Origin: Ephemeroptericola cinctiostellae
GTDB lineage: Bacteria > Pseudomonadota > Gammaproteobacteria > Burkholderiales > Burkholderiaceae
Direction: 5' to 3'
DNA length: 64,000 nucleotides
Assembly (NCBI RefSeq): GCF_003339525.1
Contig: NZ_CP031124.1
Coordinates: forward strand, 1,178,001-1,242,000
Shown: positions 37,128 to 47,571 of the stretch, one piece after another
Layout: the number at the start of each line of letters is the position of its first letter
Numbering within the stretch: the first letter of the stretch is position 1
Notes under the pieces: generated by a model
Seen by the model: the letters and a program-made list of their open reading frames with translations, nothing else
Told to the model about the DNA's origin: nothing
Database searches by the model: none
Translations under genes and position numbers: made by a program

Positions 37128-38420
37128 TCAGGCGTGCAATTTGATAACCTTGCCTTTGCTTCGTTGTTCATCGAGATAATCCGCCCATGCCTGCATCATG
37201 GCTGTGCGCTGTGGAATGTATTTGGCGTGGTTGTAGGCGGCTGAAACTTTATTTCGCTCAAGGTGGGCCAGTTGAATTTCAATGTGTTCATGTGGAAAGT
37301 TCATTTCATGTAGTGCAGTCGATGCCATGCCCCTAAAACCGTGTACGGTGTGCCTGTCTTTATATCCCAGTGCATCAAGTGCTTTATTCAATGTGCCATC
37401 ACTCATTACTTTCCCGTCCCCTTTGACGCTGGGGAATAGGTGCTCACGTCCACCATTGATTGAATGGAGTTGTTTTAGGATTGCGAGGGCTTGGCGTGAC
37501 AATGGCACGATGTGAGGGGTGGGATTCCCTTTAACTCGCTTCATGCCGTAACTGCTAACGCCGTTCTCGTTGCGTTCCTTGGCGGGTATCGTCCACAGGT
37601 TCTTTTCCAAATCAAAGTCTGACCAACGCGCCCCTCGTAATTCGCTGTGTCGAACAAACACCAACGCCATAAGCTGTAAACCAAGGCGGGCTAAAACACC
37701 ATCGTACCCATCGATTGCACGCAATAAAGCTGGGATTTCTTGAGGGCTTACCCGTTTCTGATTCTCGACACGTTGCGCCCCATTCAGCAAATCGCCTCGC
37801 TTGATGTTGGCCAGTGGGTTGTTTTCCATAATGCCATGCGCACAAGCGTATCTAAACACCTGCCCACAAGCCACCCATGACTTTTCCGCCAATGACGGGG
37901 CGCGTTGTTCAATCGCCTTTAGCATTGGGGTGAGTTGTCGTAAATGAATTGAATTGATCGTGAGTTTACCGATAGCTGGAAAAACATCATTCTCAAGCCG
38001 CCGCATGGTTGCTTGTGCATGGTGTTCGTCTATTTCTTTACCTGTGCGCCAATTGTCCCACCACTGCAATGCAACGGCTTTAAATGAGTTCTCAGCCTCA
38101 AGGCGTGCGGTGGATTTTTGTTCATCTCTGTGGGCGGCTGGGTCAGTGCCTTTCTGTATGAGCACTTTAACTTCATCGCGTCCAGCTCTAGCCTGTGCCA
38201 ATGTGGTTAAAGGGTATTCACCCAATGAGATATTATTTTCTTTGCCAGCAAACCGATAACGCACCCACCACACCCATTTACCACTATTTAAGCGTTTCAA
38301 TACTAAGCCGCCGCCTTGTGAGATGCTGCATGTGGGCTTGTCTGTCCCGTCTATGTGTGTTTTTTCAGCGATTGAGATTAATTTTTTTAGTTCGCTGTCG
38401 GTAATTAAGAGTGTTGCCAT
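37128..38420 (-). CDS. Tyrosine-type (P4-like) site-specific integrase
   Basis: 430 residues, full length. N-terminal DUF4102 arm-binding domain (LISIAEKTHIDGTDKPTCS, then WVWWVRYRFAGKENNISLGEYP), SAM-like core-binding domain, and catalytic domain with Arg in VRHSELRGARW, His-x-x-Arg in HTVHGFRGMA, and the nucleophilic Tyr in VSAAYNHAKY. Such enzymes integrate islands into tRNA 3' ends. Its 5' end faces a tRNA-Met 190 bases away, with repeated candidate arm sites between. Intact, so the island may be mobilisable. Confidence 0.95.
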   Translation of the reverse strand: MATLLITDSELKKLISIAEKTHIDGTDKPTCSISQGGGLVLKRLNSGKWVWWVRYRFAGKENNISLGEYPLTTLAQARAGRDEVKVLIQKGTDPAAHRDEQKSTARLEAENSFKAVALQWWDNWRTGKEIDEHHAQATMRRLENDVFPAIGKLTINSIHLRQLTPMLKAIEQRAPSLAEKSWVACGQVFRYACAHGIMENNPLANIKRGDLLNGAQRVENQKRVSPQEIPALLRAIDGYDGVLARLGLQLMALVFVRHSELRGARWSDFDLEKNLWTIPAKERNENGVSSYGMKRVKGNPTPHIVPLSRQALAILKQLHSINGGREHLFPSVKGDGKVMSDGTLNKALDALGYKDRHTVHGFRGMASTALHEMNFPHEHIEIQLAHLERNKVSAAYNHAKYIPQRTAMMQAWADYLDEQRSKGKVIKLHA

Positions 38421-38438
38421 ATAAGCCTTGACGGGGAT

Positions 38439-38598
38439 TTGTGGGTAATGAAGTTAGATTTATTGCATTGATTTTACATTACCCACACCATTACCCACAA
38501 ATTAATTTGTACCCTCGTATTCCTGAGGTTGCCCACAAACGACAAAAAACCCGCTAAACGTAATGTTTATGCGGGTTTATTTGCTAACTGTGGGTACT
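38439..38598. promoter_or_regulatory. Repeated GTGGGTAAT motifs, candidate integrase arm-type sites
   Basis: TTGTGGGTAATG at 38439-38450, CATTACCCACA at 38477-38487, CATTACCCACAA at 38489-38500, TTGCCCACAAA at 38529-38539 and CTGTGGGTACT at 38589-38598. Five related sites between the integrase start and the tRNA 3' end match the layout of an attachment region. Confidence 0.55.
38547..38578. terminator. Hairpin between integrase and tRNA-Met
   Basis: AAACCCGC (38547-38554) pairs with GCGGGTTT (38571-38578), with inner pairing AAAC/GTTT. A-rich on the left, so on the minus strand the stem is followed by T residues and can end the tRNA transcript. Confidence 0.6.
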
Positions 38599-38612
38599 AT
38601 CAGTTAATGTAT

Positions 38613-38689
<77 letters not shown>

Positions 38690-38742
38690 AAGAACGATAT
38701 TATCAGCTAAATGCTGTATTTCTGTCAAGCATCTTTTTGCAT

Positions 38743-39627
38743 TTATATGTTTTTTTCATCGCCTGTCTTTGAGTTGGCATCAATTGCAGCGATGACGCTT
38801 GCTTGAATGCTTTTATTGAGGGAGGTGGATAGGATGTTGTAATAACTGGTGTAGCTGATGGCGTATAAAAATGTGAAGTTCAGCAAAACCAAAAACAAGC
38901 TAATGAAGTAGGTCATCGCTGGCAATGCCATGGCGATGACGGTGGTGACGGCGATAAAGCCAAATAGCGTGAGAACCGTGAGGAGAATGGCGAGCAGTAT
39001 GGGTAGGATGTTTCGACCTATACTGATGAGGGATAGGGTGATGGCTTGGCTGGCGTTGGTGTTTTGCCAGCCGATGAACATGGGGGCGTAGGTGAACAGT
39101 GCGGTGATGGTGAGGGTGACGATTTGAAATACAGCCAACGCAAGGATGGTGGGGTGTTTGCTGAAAAATGCAATTGGGTTGCTGGCGAAATCTTGTGCCA
39201 GCAGTTCTGGATCGGTGTTGATGGGTTCGGCAACACCGAGTCCCATTTGCATGAAGCGTCCACCATCGATGAATTGTGATAACAGGAGGCAACCGAGGGC
39301 AACGGTGGCATAAAAGACGCCGAGACTGAATAGGCGATTGCGTTGTTTGCCGAAAACACCAGAAAATACTTGGAGGGGATTGACGGGGGTTTGGGTGCGG
39401 ATTTTTTGACAAATGTCAGCAAGGCCAAAGGCCAGCATGGGGGTCAGAAATGAACTGGCGATGGCGCCAATGAATGGCAATGAAGCCATCATCATCAATG
39501 TCATGATGGCCCAACCCGTGGCGATCAGTAATATTAAAGGCTGTGCTTGAATGAGTTGCCATGCGTTTTTATACCAAGTGAAGCCGTTGGCCATGGGGAC
39601 GCGGGTGATGCTGAGTGGAATGATCAT
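38743..39627 (-). CDS. BPSS1780-family membrane protein
   Basis: 294 residues with about six hydrophobic segments. The N-terminal part ANGFTWYKNAWQLIQAQPLIL is characteristic of this Burkholderiales membrane family of unknown function. It lies 92 bases downstream of thrB in the same direction. Confidence 0.8.
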   Translation of the reverse strand: MIIPLSITRVPMANGFTWYKNAWQLIQAQPLILLIATGWAIMTLMMMASLPFIGAIASSFLTPMLAFGLADICQKIRTQTPVNPLQVFSGVFGKQRNRLFSLGVFYATVALGCLLLSQFIDGGRFMQMGLGVAEPINTDPELLAQDFASNPIAFFSKHPTILALAVFQIVTLTITALFTYAPMFIGWQNTNASQAITLSLISIGRNILPILLAILLTVLTLFGFIAVTTVIAMALPAMTYFISLFLVLLNFTFLYAISYTSYYNILSTSLNKSIQASVIAAIDANSKTGDEKNI

Positions 39628-39719
39628 TGTGTTCTTTAGTGGTTTTGAAACGTTGGCTAATTTTGGTTGATGGTTATAATTTAAAGGAAATGTGAGCTGC
39701 TTTAAATTAAAAATAGTTT

Positions 39720-40682
39720 TTAAATGGTTTCAAATTGAGATCGGCGACTTTTTAAAATGCGCTCAAAGTGAGTTGGATCTTTGGGGGTGAGCATGGCCGC
39801 TTCGCGGGTGCGATAAAAATCATATAGGCGTGAAATCCAAAAACGCAGCGCAGCTGCGCGCAGCATCATGCCCCATGCGGATCGGTCATTGTCGGTCAAT
39901 GGCACAACGGTGCTGTAGGCGGTGATCATGGCATTGAGGTGATCGGGCAGCAGCTCGCCTGTTGAGCGATCAATGCACCAGTCGTTGACGGTGACGGCCA
40001 AATCGAATAACCATGTGTCGACGCCCGCAAAGTAAAAATCGATGAATGATGGGCTGTTGGGGTCAGTAAACAGCACGTTGTCGACAAATAGGTCACAGTG
40101 ACCTGCTCCGACCGGCAGCTCTTTGTAAATGGGGGTTTGTGCAAATGCTGTTTGTGCGGCGACTTCATCGCGGAGCAATTCGGCGATGTGGTCAGGCAGA
40201 AAAGCACTGACTTTGTCTTCCATCATTTGCCACCAATCCAAGCCCCGTAGGTTGGGTTGGTGTCGTTGCAGGTCACGTCCTGCGAGGTGCATTTGAGCCA
40301 GAGTGCGACCCACACTGGCGCAGTGTGCGGGTGTGGGGGTTGCGGTGTCGCTACCTGAAAGTTTAGACACAAGCGTGGCGGGTTTGCCTGCGAGTGGGCG
40401 AAACAGTTGACCTTGCGCATCGGCATAAGGGCGAGGCACAGGGATGCCTTTGATGGCCAAATGTTGCATGAGCTCAAGGTAAAATGGCAGTTGCTCGGGT
40501 GTGAGCACTTCAAAAATGGTCAATACATAGGTGGTGTGGTGTCTGCCATCGTTGAGTGTGACAAAAAAATTAGAGTTCTCGATGCCACTGGCAATGCCTT
40601 TGAATTCAACTAATGTCCCTAAGTTTAAAGGAGTAAGCCATGTTGCCAGCTCGTCGTGGGTGATTTGGGTGAAAACCGCCAT
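39720..40682 (-). CDS. thrB: Homoserine kinase, type II (aminoglycoside phosphotransferase fold)
   Basis: 320 residues from ATG 40682 (MAVFTQITHDEL, with AGG four bases upstream); an in-frame ATG at 40694 precedes that site. Motifs of the type II enzyme: GIENSNFFVTL, then GAGHCDLFVDNVLF (catalytic loop with Asp) and FIDFYFAGVDTWLFDLAVTVNDW. It phosphorylates homoserine on the way to threonine. Confidence 0.93.
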   Translation of the reverse strand: MAVFTQITHDELATWLTPLNLGTLVEFKGIASGIENSNFFVTLNDGRHHTTYVLTIFEVLTPEQLPFYLELMQHLAIKGIPVPRPYADAQGQLFRPLAGKPATLVSKLSGSDTATPTPAHCASVGRTLAQMHLAGRDLQRHQPNLRGLDWWQMMEDKVSAFLPDHIAELLRDEVAAQTAFAQTPIYKELPVGAGHCDLFVDNVLFTDPNSPSFIDFYFAGVDTWLFDLAVTVNDWCIDRSTGELLPDHLNAMITAYSTVVPLTDNDRSAWGMMLRAAALRFWISRLYDFYRTREAAMLTPKDPTHFERILKSRRSQFETI

Positions 40683-40807
40683 GATGCCTATCAATCATTT
40701 GAATAAAAAAGCCATTTTAGCAAAAATGAATGGCTGGGGCGTGAGTTTGTGCTGATGAGCTGGCATGTCATGAGCATGGACACAGGTCTGCTTGGACAGA
40801 GTGGATG

Positions 40808-41185
40808 TTATTGATTGGTTTTATCCGTGTGGAAGCGTTTTTCTGCATCATCCAAATGCCGTGTGAGCACATGAGAAATCATGTTGATGCCAATGCCTGC
40901 AAATAAAGCGGGTAAAAGGTACAAGGCCACAGACACTTCGGACACAAAAAAGATGTCATCGGTCAGGGTGAGTGTTGATTTGGCGATGTTGGCCAGTTGT
41001 CCCAATAAATAAATGTCGATTCCTGACAATAAGAGCATCAGTGCGCCAAAAAATAAAATGGATGTTCGAGAAATGGCGCGTTTTAGCAGCAACACGGCAT
41101 AAATGCCGAAAGGAACAATCAATGAAAAAAGCAGTAAAAGCCAAAATTTTAATTCGACAAAAACAGAAGTGCTGATGATACCCAT
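40808..41185 (-). CDS. Small membrane protein of unknown function
   Basis: 125 residues with three hydrophobic segments (WLLLLFSLIVPFGIYAVLLL, ILFFGALMLLLSGIDIYLLG, VALYLLPALFAGIGINMISH) and a charged C-terminal tail. No family recognised. It stands alone. Confidence 0.55.
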   Translation of the reverse strand: MGIISTSVFVELKFWLLLLFSLIVPFGIYAVLLLKRAISRTSILFFGALMLLLSGIDIYLLGQLANIAKSTLTLTDDIFFVSEVSVALYLLPALFAGIGINMISHVLTRHLDDAEKRFHTDKTNQ

Positions 41186-41475
41186 GATTTATGTGACGTG
41201 CCTTGTGCGAGGGTTAGGAAAAATAGGTGATCAATCTGTTGTCTGCGATGAATTTCAGCGAATCGCAGTGTATTGGATTGTGTCGTGGTTGTCCGGTCAG
41301 GTATTGTGCTTTATTTTTTGAAATTTCACTTCGATTGTTTTTTGACCAAATATTCTGGCATGAGATGCTGAAAATTAATGCACGGAACATTTGAGCTCAA
41401 AGAGCAATCGGAGTGTCGTTTTTATCAACATAAGTTTTTTATGTTTTTGAGTAAGGGCGCGGTCATCCGTACCGT

Positions 41476-42222
41476 TTACAGTTGCATCATCTGCGCTCGC
41501 TCTTCATCTGTTTGCGCAAAACCACGTTTTTCATAAAAATCAAAAATGGCATTCACGATGTAATCGGGGTCATCGGTGATGTGTACCAAATCTAAATCTT
41601 TTTCAGAAATCAAATGGTTGCTCAACAATTGCTCTCTGACCCAATCCCATAAGCCTGTCCAAAAAGTGGTGCCGTATAAAAAAATCGGCATTTTTCGGCT
41701 TTTTCCTGTTTGGATCAGTGTCAATGATTCAAACAGTTCATCCATTGTGCCAAAACCGCCTGGCATGACAACGTAAGCGGTGGCATATTTGACGAAAGCG
41801 ACTTTGCGTGAGAAAAAATGGCGGAAATTCATCGAGACATTTTGATAGGGATTGCCCGATTGTTCATGTGGCAACAAAATGTTTAAGCCGACGCTGGCTG
41901 ATTTGCCCGCAAATGCCCCTTTGTTGGCTGCTTCCATAATCCCTGGGCCGCCGCCAGAGATGACAGAGAAACCGGCATTGGACAGCATATTGGCAAGTTT
42001 TTCTGTGTTTTGGTACATCGGGTTGTCTGGTTGGGTGCGCGCGCTGCCAAAGATGCTGACGGCGGGGCGAATGTGTGCCAATTGCTCGGCGGCATTGACA
42101 AATTCTGACATAATGCCAAGTATATGCCACGATTCACGTGCTTTGGTCATGGTTGATTTTTCGAGATCAGCGGGTGCCGATTCGCTTAAAGTTTGAATCT
42201 GTTCTTTGGCGTGTTTGTTCAT
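41476..42222 (-). CDS. LOG family protein (Rossmann-fold nucleotide-binding)
   Basis: 248 residues. Contains SIFGSARTQPDNPMYQ, SGGGPGIMEAANKGA, the family signature PGGFGTMDELFE, and SRKVAFVKYA. Related enzymes are cytokinin-type nucleoside 5'-monophosphate phosphoribohydrolases that release a base from a nucleotide; bacterial members often act on AMP or GMP (PpnN-like). The start at 42222 has no strong ribosome site; a start further in is possible. Confidence 0.85.
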   Translation of the reverse strand: MNKHAKEQIQTLSESAPADLEKSTMTKARESWHILGIMSEFVNAAEQLAHIRPAVSIFGSARTQPDNPMYQNTEKLANMLSNAGFSVISGGGPGIMEAANKGAFAGKSASVGLNILLPHEQSGNPYQNVSMNFRHFFSRKVAFVKYATAYVVMPGGFGTMDELFESLTLIQTGKSRKMPIFLYGTTFWTGLWDWVREQLLSNHLISEKDLDLVHITDDPDYIVNAIFDFYEKRGFAQTDEERAQMMQL

Positions 42223-42558
42223 GATGACCCTTGCTTGATGTAACGATGAGGTGGCTTAAAGATGGTTTATTGTACGGCATGTGCGGCATTCCGAAAAGCA
42301 AAGAACCCCTTTCTGTTGTTGTGTTGAGGGTATTAAAGTACCCTCAAGCTTGTGTTTTCGGGTTTTACGCGTCACTCGTTTAAACATGTGTCAAAGTAAA
42401 ATGAAGCCCAATTAAAATGAAGCACAATCATAGTGCGGATTTATTTAAAAACTATTAATGGTTGTAAAATTTATGGCTATAAAATATATGCATTGATCAT
42501 AGATGCATTGATGGTTTTTTTGGCACCGTATTTCGTATTTTTTTATTAAAGATTTTCC
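42223..42558. other. Intergenic region between divergent LOG gene and polA
   Basis: 336 bases holding both promoters. A perfect hairpin TTGAGGGTA-TTAAAG-TACCCTCAA lies at 42324-42347. No gene seen. Confidence 0.6.
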
Positions 42559-45411
42559 ATGACCTTGATTTCTAATTTTATGAGCAAAACCGACCGCACT
42601 TTGTTGGTGGTTGATGGCTCCAGTTTTTTATACCGTGCTTATCATGGTTTACCTGATCTGCGCAGCCCGACGGGCGCGCCGACGGGGGCATTGTATGGCA
42701 TTTTGAATATGCTTAAGCGACTCCGCCAGATGGTGCCGACGGCACATGCGGTTTGTGTGTTTGATGCGAAAGGCAAAACGTTTCGAGACGATTGGTATCC
42801 CGAGTACAAAGCGAATCGCCCTTCGATGCCTGATGATTTGGCCTTACAAATTCCTGTCATCGAAGAGGCTGTGCGTGCGCTGGGCTGGCCTGTGGTGTCG
42901 ATCTCGGGGGTGGAAGCGGATGACGTGATTGGTACATTGTCCGTGCAAGCGACACGTGAGGGTTGGGCAACGGTGATGGCGACGGGTGATAAAGATTTGA
43001 CGCAATTGGTCAATGACCACGTGCTGTGGTTCAACACCATGAGTGACGATGTGCTTGATGCGGTGGGTGTGACAGAGAAATTTGGTGTACCGCCCAACCG
43101 CATTGTCGATTATTTGACGTTGGTGGGTGACACCGTGGACAACGTGCCGGGGGTGGAAAAGGTCGGTCCAAAGACAGCTGTCAAATGGTTGGCCGAATAC
43201 GACTCATTGGATAATATTGTTGCTCATGCCGATCAAGTGGGTGGCAAAGTCGGCGAAAACCTGCGCAAAGCATTGGATTGGTTGCCCATGGCACGGCAAT
43301 TGGTGACGGTCAAATGTGATTTGGAATTGGATGGTGATTTGGGTCATATTGGCGCGGTTCACATGGGTAAAGAGGATAAGGTTGCTTTGCACCGTATTTA
43401 TGAGCAAGCGGGTTTTAAAGGTTGGCTCAAGGCGCTGGTCGCTGAAATGGCGGTGTCCGCACCCGAGTTGGAAATGGGTGAAACAGCGTCTTTATTCGAT
43501 CAATCCGCCGTTGCGCCATCTGTGGCTGAAACCACCATTGCCGCAGGCACTGCGGCCATGGCATTTGCTGCAGACGATGGTGAGCCCGCAGAAATTGTCC
43601 CTTTTGAGGTCAAGTACACCATCGTCAACACGCATTCGGCTTTGAGTAAAATGTACACCGCATTGTGTGCTGCGCCGCTGGTCGCTTTCGATTCAGAAAC
43701 AACCTCACTCAGCCCTTTTGCTGCCCGCGTGGTGGGTTTGTCTTTTGCCATCGATGCCGAATCGGGCTGGTATATTCCTCTGGCACATGAGGGCATGCAA
43801 AGCATCGATCAATTGCCTTTGGACATCGTACTGAGAACGATGAAGTCGTGGTTTGAGGATGATGGCGCGAAAAAAATTGGGCAAAATCTCAAATACGACA
43901 CACATGTCCTCGCCAACCATGGCATTGCTTTACGTGGCATCGCACACGACACATTGTTGCAATCGTATGTCTTGGATTCACATGCGAAGCACGCGCTGGA
44001 TGCCATTGCAGCGCGTTACCTGCACGTGTCAAGTTTGTCTTACGAGGATCTGTGTGGCAAAGGCGCCGCACAAATTCCTTTCGCACAGGTGGAGATCGAA
44101 CGTGCTGCGAAATATGCTGCTGAAGATGCCGCATTGTGTCTTGGTGTGCATGCGGTGATGCATCCCAAAATCTGTGCCGATGCGGGTTTGAAAGCAGTGT
44201 ATGAAATGATCGAATTGCCCACTTCGGATGTGCTGTTCACGATTGAACGTGCAGGGGTGTTGATTGATGCGGACGAGTTGCGCCATCAATCAAATGGTTT
44301 GGGGCAACAATTGTTAAACCTCGAAACCCAAGCACATGAACTTGCAGGCCAACCATTTAACTTGAACAGCCCCAAACAAATCGGTGAGATTTTCTTTGAA
44401 AAACTTGGCATGCCTGTGGTCAAGAAAACGGCCAAAGGCGCGCCCAGTACCGATGAAGATGTACTGCAAAAGCTCGCTGAAGATTATCCTTTGCCCAAAG
44501 CCATGCTGGAATACCGCAGCTTGAGCAAGCTGAAGTCGACTTACACCGATAAATTGCCGCTGATGATTGAACCTTCGACAGGACGGGTGCACACACATTA
44601 TGCGCAAACGGTCGCTGTGACAGGGCGTTTGTCATCCACGGATCCCAACTTGCAAAACATCCCTGTGCGCACTGAACAAGGCCGAAAAATTCGCACGGCT
44701 TTTATTGCCCCCGCAGGCAGCGTCATCATGTCAGCGGATTATTCACAAATCGAGCTGCGCATCTTGGCGCATTTGTCGCAAGACCCTGGTTTGTTGAGCG
44801 CATTTTCAAACAACGAAGACGTTCATCAACGCACCGCAGCGCAGATTTTTGGTGTTGAGCTCAAGGATGTCAGCTTCGATCAGCGGCGCATGGCAAAAAT
44901 GATTAACTTTGGTTTGATTTACGGCATGAGCGCATTTGGTTTGGCCAATAACTTGGACATCAGTCGCACCGCTGCGCAAAGTTACATGGATTCTTATTTC
45001 ATGCAATACCCAGCGGTGTTGCAATTTATGGAAACCACCAAACAGTCCGCACGTGAAAATGGCTATGTGAGCACCCACTTTGGTCGTCGCTTGTATTTGT
45101 CTGACATCAATAACCGCAATCAAGGCAAACGCCAAGGCGCAGAGCGCGCTGCGATCAACGCGCCCATGCAAGGCACATCGGCCGATTTGATTAAACTGGC
45201 GATGATTGCTGTGCGAAGCGCTTTAACTGAGTGGGGTTTGAAATCAAAACTGATCATGCAAGTGCACGATGAATTGGTGTTTGAAGTGCCCAATGATGAG
45301 GTTGAACGGATGACCGCCTTAATTCCAGAATGCATGGCGGGCGTGGCTGATTTGGCTGTGCCATTGGTTGCTGAAGTGGGGGTGGGTGAGAATTGGGAGT
45401 TGGCACATTGA
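42559..45411 (+). CDS. polA: DNA polymerase I
   Basis: 950 residues, all three domains. 5'-3' exonuclease (LLVVDGSSFLYRAYHGL, VSGVEADD-like SISGVEADDVIGTL, VGDTVDNVPGVEKVGPKTA). 3'-5' proofreading domain with an intact Asp-x-Glu (VAFDSETTSLSPFAARVVGL). Polymerase: motif A SADYSQIELRILAHLS, motif B RRMAKMINFGLIYGMSAFGL and motif C QVHDELVFE. The start at 42559 is chosen; ATG 42580 is an alternative. Works in gap filling and repair. Confidence 0.97.
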   Translation: MTLISNFMSKTDRTLLVVDGSSFLYRAYHGLPDLRSPTGAPTGALYGILNMLKRLRQMVPTAHAVCVFDAKGKTFRDDWYPEYKANRPSMPDDLALQIPVIEEAVRALGWPVVSISGVEADDVIGTLSVQATREGWATVMATGDKDLTQLVNDHVLWFNTMSDDVLDAVGVTEKFGVPPNRIVDYLTLVGDTVDNVPGVEKVGPKTAVKWLAEYDSLDNIVAHADQVGGKVGENLRKALDWLPMARQLVTVKCDLELDGDLGHIGAVHMGKEDKVALHRIYEQAGFKGWLKALVAEMAVSAPELEMGETASLFDQSAVAPSVAETTIAAGTAAMAFAADDGEPAEIVPFEVKYTIVNTHSALSKMYTALCAAPLVAFDSETTSLSPFAARVVGLSFAIDAESGWYIPLAHEGMQSIDQLPLDIVLRTMKSWFEDDGAKKIGQNLKYDTHVLANHGIALRGIAHDTLLQSYVLDSHAKHALDAIAARYLHVSSLSYEDLCGKGAAQIPFAQVEIERAAKYAAEDAALCLGVHAVMHPKICADAGLKAVYEMIELPTSDVLFTIERAGVLIDADELRHQSNGLGQQLLNLETQAHELAGQPFNLNSPKQIGEIFFEKLGMPVVKKTAKGAPSTDEDVLQKLAEDYPLPKAMLEYRSLSKLKSTYTDKLPLMIEPSTGRVHTHYAQTVAVTGRLSSTDPNLQNIPVRTEQGRKIRTAFIAPAGSVIMSADYSQIELRILAHLSQDPGLLSAFSNNEDVHQRTAAQIFGVELKDVSFDQRRMAKMINFGLIYGMSAFGLANNLDISRTAAQSYMDSYFMQYPAVLQFMETTKQSARENGYVSTHFGRRLYLSDINNRNQGKRQGAERAAINAPMQGTSADLIKLAMIAVRSALTEWGLKSKLIMQVHDELVFEVPNDEVERMTALIPECMAGVADLAVPLVAEVGVGENWELAH

Positions 45412-45768
45412 TTTGATTTTCAAATAAAATTTTGTTTTAAGGGGTATGGAGAAAATAAAAATCTACTTGTTTCATACTTTCAAATCGGTAAATTTAGCCA
45501 AGTTAAAAAGGTGGTCAGCAACTGTTTTCATGGTGAAAGCCACGCATATTCCATCATGCCATGTTTGATTTTGTGTTCCTTTATGCAGGAGATTACGGGG
45601 CAAGCCCACAATGATGTGACATTGCCCACTTTGGGTTGATGTTTTTTATAAACGGACTTGTCCCTGCTCTCGTGGTTTGTGCCAATGTGTGTGATGAAAT
45701 TTAAAACGAATATTTAAACTGGATACAACAAACAGTTCTGGTTTTTTGTACCCCCTGAAGGAGCGAAC
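45412..45768. other. polA-GMC oxidoreductase intergenic region
   Basis: 357 bases, AT-rich. I see no gene, repeat or clear terminator. GAAGGAG at the right end is the ribosome site of the next gene. Confidence 0.6.
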
Positions 45769-47439
45769 ATGGGTGCACTTGTGTTTGATTACATTGTGGT
45801 TGGCGGGGGCTCGGCGGGTTGTGTATTGGCTGCACGCTTGTCTGAAGACCCCACTGTCAGTGTGTGCTTACTTGAGGCTGGGGGTGGAGGTGCTTCTCCT
45901 TTTGTGAACAGCCCCGCGGGTTTCGCAGCAACTGTGCCTTGGGGCGGTTACAGTTGGCATTATCAAACCGTGCCTCAAGCGCATTTGAATGGCCGTCGAG
46001 ACCGAGTGCCGCGAGGCAAAGTGTTAGGGGGGTCAAGTGCCATCAACGCCATGGTGTACATCCGTGGCAATCGGTGGGACTACGATCAATGGGCTGCGGC
46101 GGGTAATCGGGGGTGGGCATACGATGAGGTGTTGCCGTATTTTAAAAAAGCCGAGCACAGTGAAATATTCCCAAATGACCCCCATCATGGGGTGGGCGGC
46201 CCGCTCAATGTCAAACATTTGGATCAGTACAGCCCGATCAATGCCTTGTTTTTACAAGCGTGTGCAGCACATGGTGTTCCTGTCACCTCAGACCCCAATG
46301 GTGAACAGCAGTTTGGCAGCTGGTTGAGTGCGGTCACACAAAAAGCAGGTGAGCGGTGCAGCGCAGCGAAAGCCTATGTGCAACCCAACCTCAAACGTTC
46401 AAACCTGACTGTTGTCACACATGCCCATGTGCAGCGAATTTTATTTGAACATCAAACAGCGATTGGCGTTGTTTATCGACATGCCGAAAGCCATGAAACA
46501 GTTCATTTGCGCACGAGAAATGAAGTCATTTTAGCCAGTGGTGCGATCCACTCACCACAGTTGCTCATGTGGTCTGGGGTCGGTGATTTTGATACTCTGC
46601 ATGTTTTGGGCATTCCTGTTGTAAAGCATTTGGCAGGCGTGGGATGCAATTTACAGGATCATTTTACGGTCACCGCCATATGGCGGGCGAAAAATCAAGA
46701 AGGGTTGTTTGGTTTGAATATTCGCGGCAGTTATGATGTGGCACATGGCGTATACGATTGGTGGCGGCATCGCCGAGGCATGTTGACCACAAATTTTGCT
46801 GAATCGGGTGCATTCATTTTTAGCGCTGAAAACGTGGGAACTCCAGACATACAGCTCGCACTCATCGTTGGCATGGTCGATGAGCATGCCCGTCGAATGC
46901 ATTGGGGCGCAGGGTACAGCATCCATGTGACTCTCATGCGTCCAAAAAGCCGAGGGTGCATCAAGTTGAATCCAAAAGATGTGTATGGCATGCCCCTGAT
47001 TGATCCTAATTTTTTAGCGGAAACAGAAGACATCGAGGTCATGGTGCGTGGGCTCAAAAAGACCCTCAGCATCATGAATGATGGTGCATTACAAAGCTAT
47101 CGAGGCGAATTGCTGTATCCGATCAATGCTCAGGATGACGCGAACCTAAAAAATTACATACGCCAACATGGCAGTACCGAATACCATCCCGTCGGCACGT
47201 GTAAAATGGGTTCCGCCAGTGATGCGATGGCGGTGGTCGACGATCATTTGTGCGTTCATGGCGTACTCGGACTGCGGGTGGTTGATGCCTCCATCATGCC
47301 GACCATCGTTTCGGGCAACACCAATGCCCCAACCATTATGATTGCGGAAAAAGCAGCAGACTTAATAAAACACAGTAAAATAGAAAAAGACATAAAAAAT
47401 AGAGCCTCAAATGGAGATTCACCCACCGTTGTTGTGTAA
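45769..47439 (+). CDS. GMC-family FAD-dependent oxidoreductase (choline/alcohol dehydrogenase-like)
   Basis: 556 residues. FAD-binding DYIVVGGGSAGCVLAARLSE at the N-terminus, the GMC signature RGKVLGGSSAINAMVYIRG, ASGAIHSPQLLMWSG (second signature), and the catalytic His in STEYHPVGTCKMG with Asn in SGNTNAPTIMIAEKAADL. It oxidises an alcohol with FAD; the substrate could be choline or another alcohol. No betaine genes are adjacent. Confidence 0.9.
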   Translation: MGALVFDYIVVGGGSAGCVLAARLSEDPTVSVCLLEAGGGGASPFVNSPAGFAATVPWGGYSWHYQTVPQAHLNGRRDRVPRGKVLGGSSAINAMVYIRGNRWDYDQWAAAGNRGWAYDEVLPYFKKAEHSEIFPNDPHHGVGGPLNVKHLDQYSPINALFLQACAAHGVPVTSDPNGEQQFGSWLSAVTQKAGERCSAAKAYVQPNLKRSNLTVVTHAHVQRILFEHQTAIGVVYRHAESHETVHLRTRNEVILASGAIHSPQLLMWSGVGDFDTLHVLGIPVVKHLAGVGCNLQDHFTVTAIWRAKNQEGLFGLNIRGSYDVAHGVYDWWRHRRGMLTTNFAESGAFIFSAENVGTPDIQLALIVGMVDEHARRMHWGAGYSIHVTLMRPKSRGCIKLNPKDVYGMPLIDPNFLAETEDIEVMVRGLKKTLSIMNDGALQSYRGELLYPINAQDDANLKNYIRQHGSTEYHPVGTCKMGSASDAMAVVDDHLCVHGVLGLRVVDASIMPTIVSGNTNAPTIMIAEKAADLIKHSKIEKDIKNRASNGDSPTVVV

Positions 47440-47571
47440 GATGCTTGAATAATAATGGATTATCAAAGTCAACCATTTGCGGCCTCAAGGGCTTATAGCA
47501 ATTGATGGTGTGAGCAAAATAAGCAAATCAAAATTTTTTATACTTTTTAACCCCCACAGAGGAGAATACCC

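Larger units (their letters stand above)
33800..38612. mobile_element. Putative small integrated island at tRNA-Met
   Basis: Between chrA and the 3' end of tRNA-Met lie a toxin-antitoxin pair, an IS1595 element, a Fic gene and a P4-type integrase, all on the minus strand. An integrase next to a tRNA 3' end is the usual sign of an integrated element. I could not find a second copy of the tRNA 3' end, so the left boundary is an estimate. Confidence 0.5.
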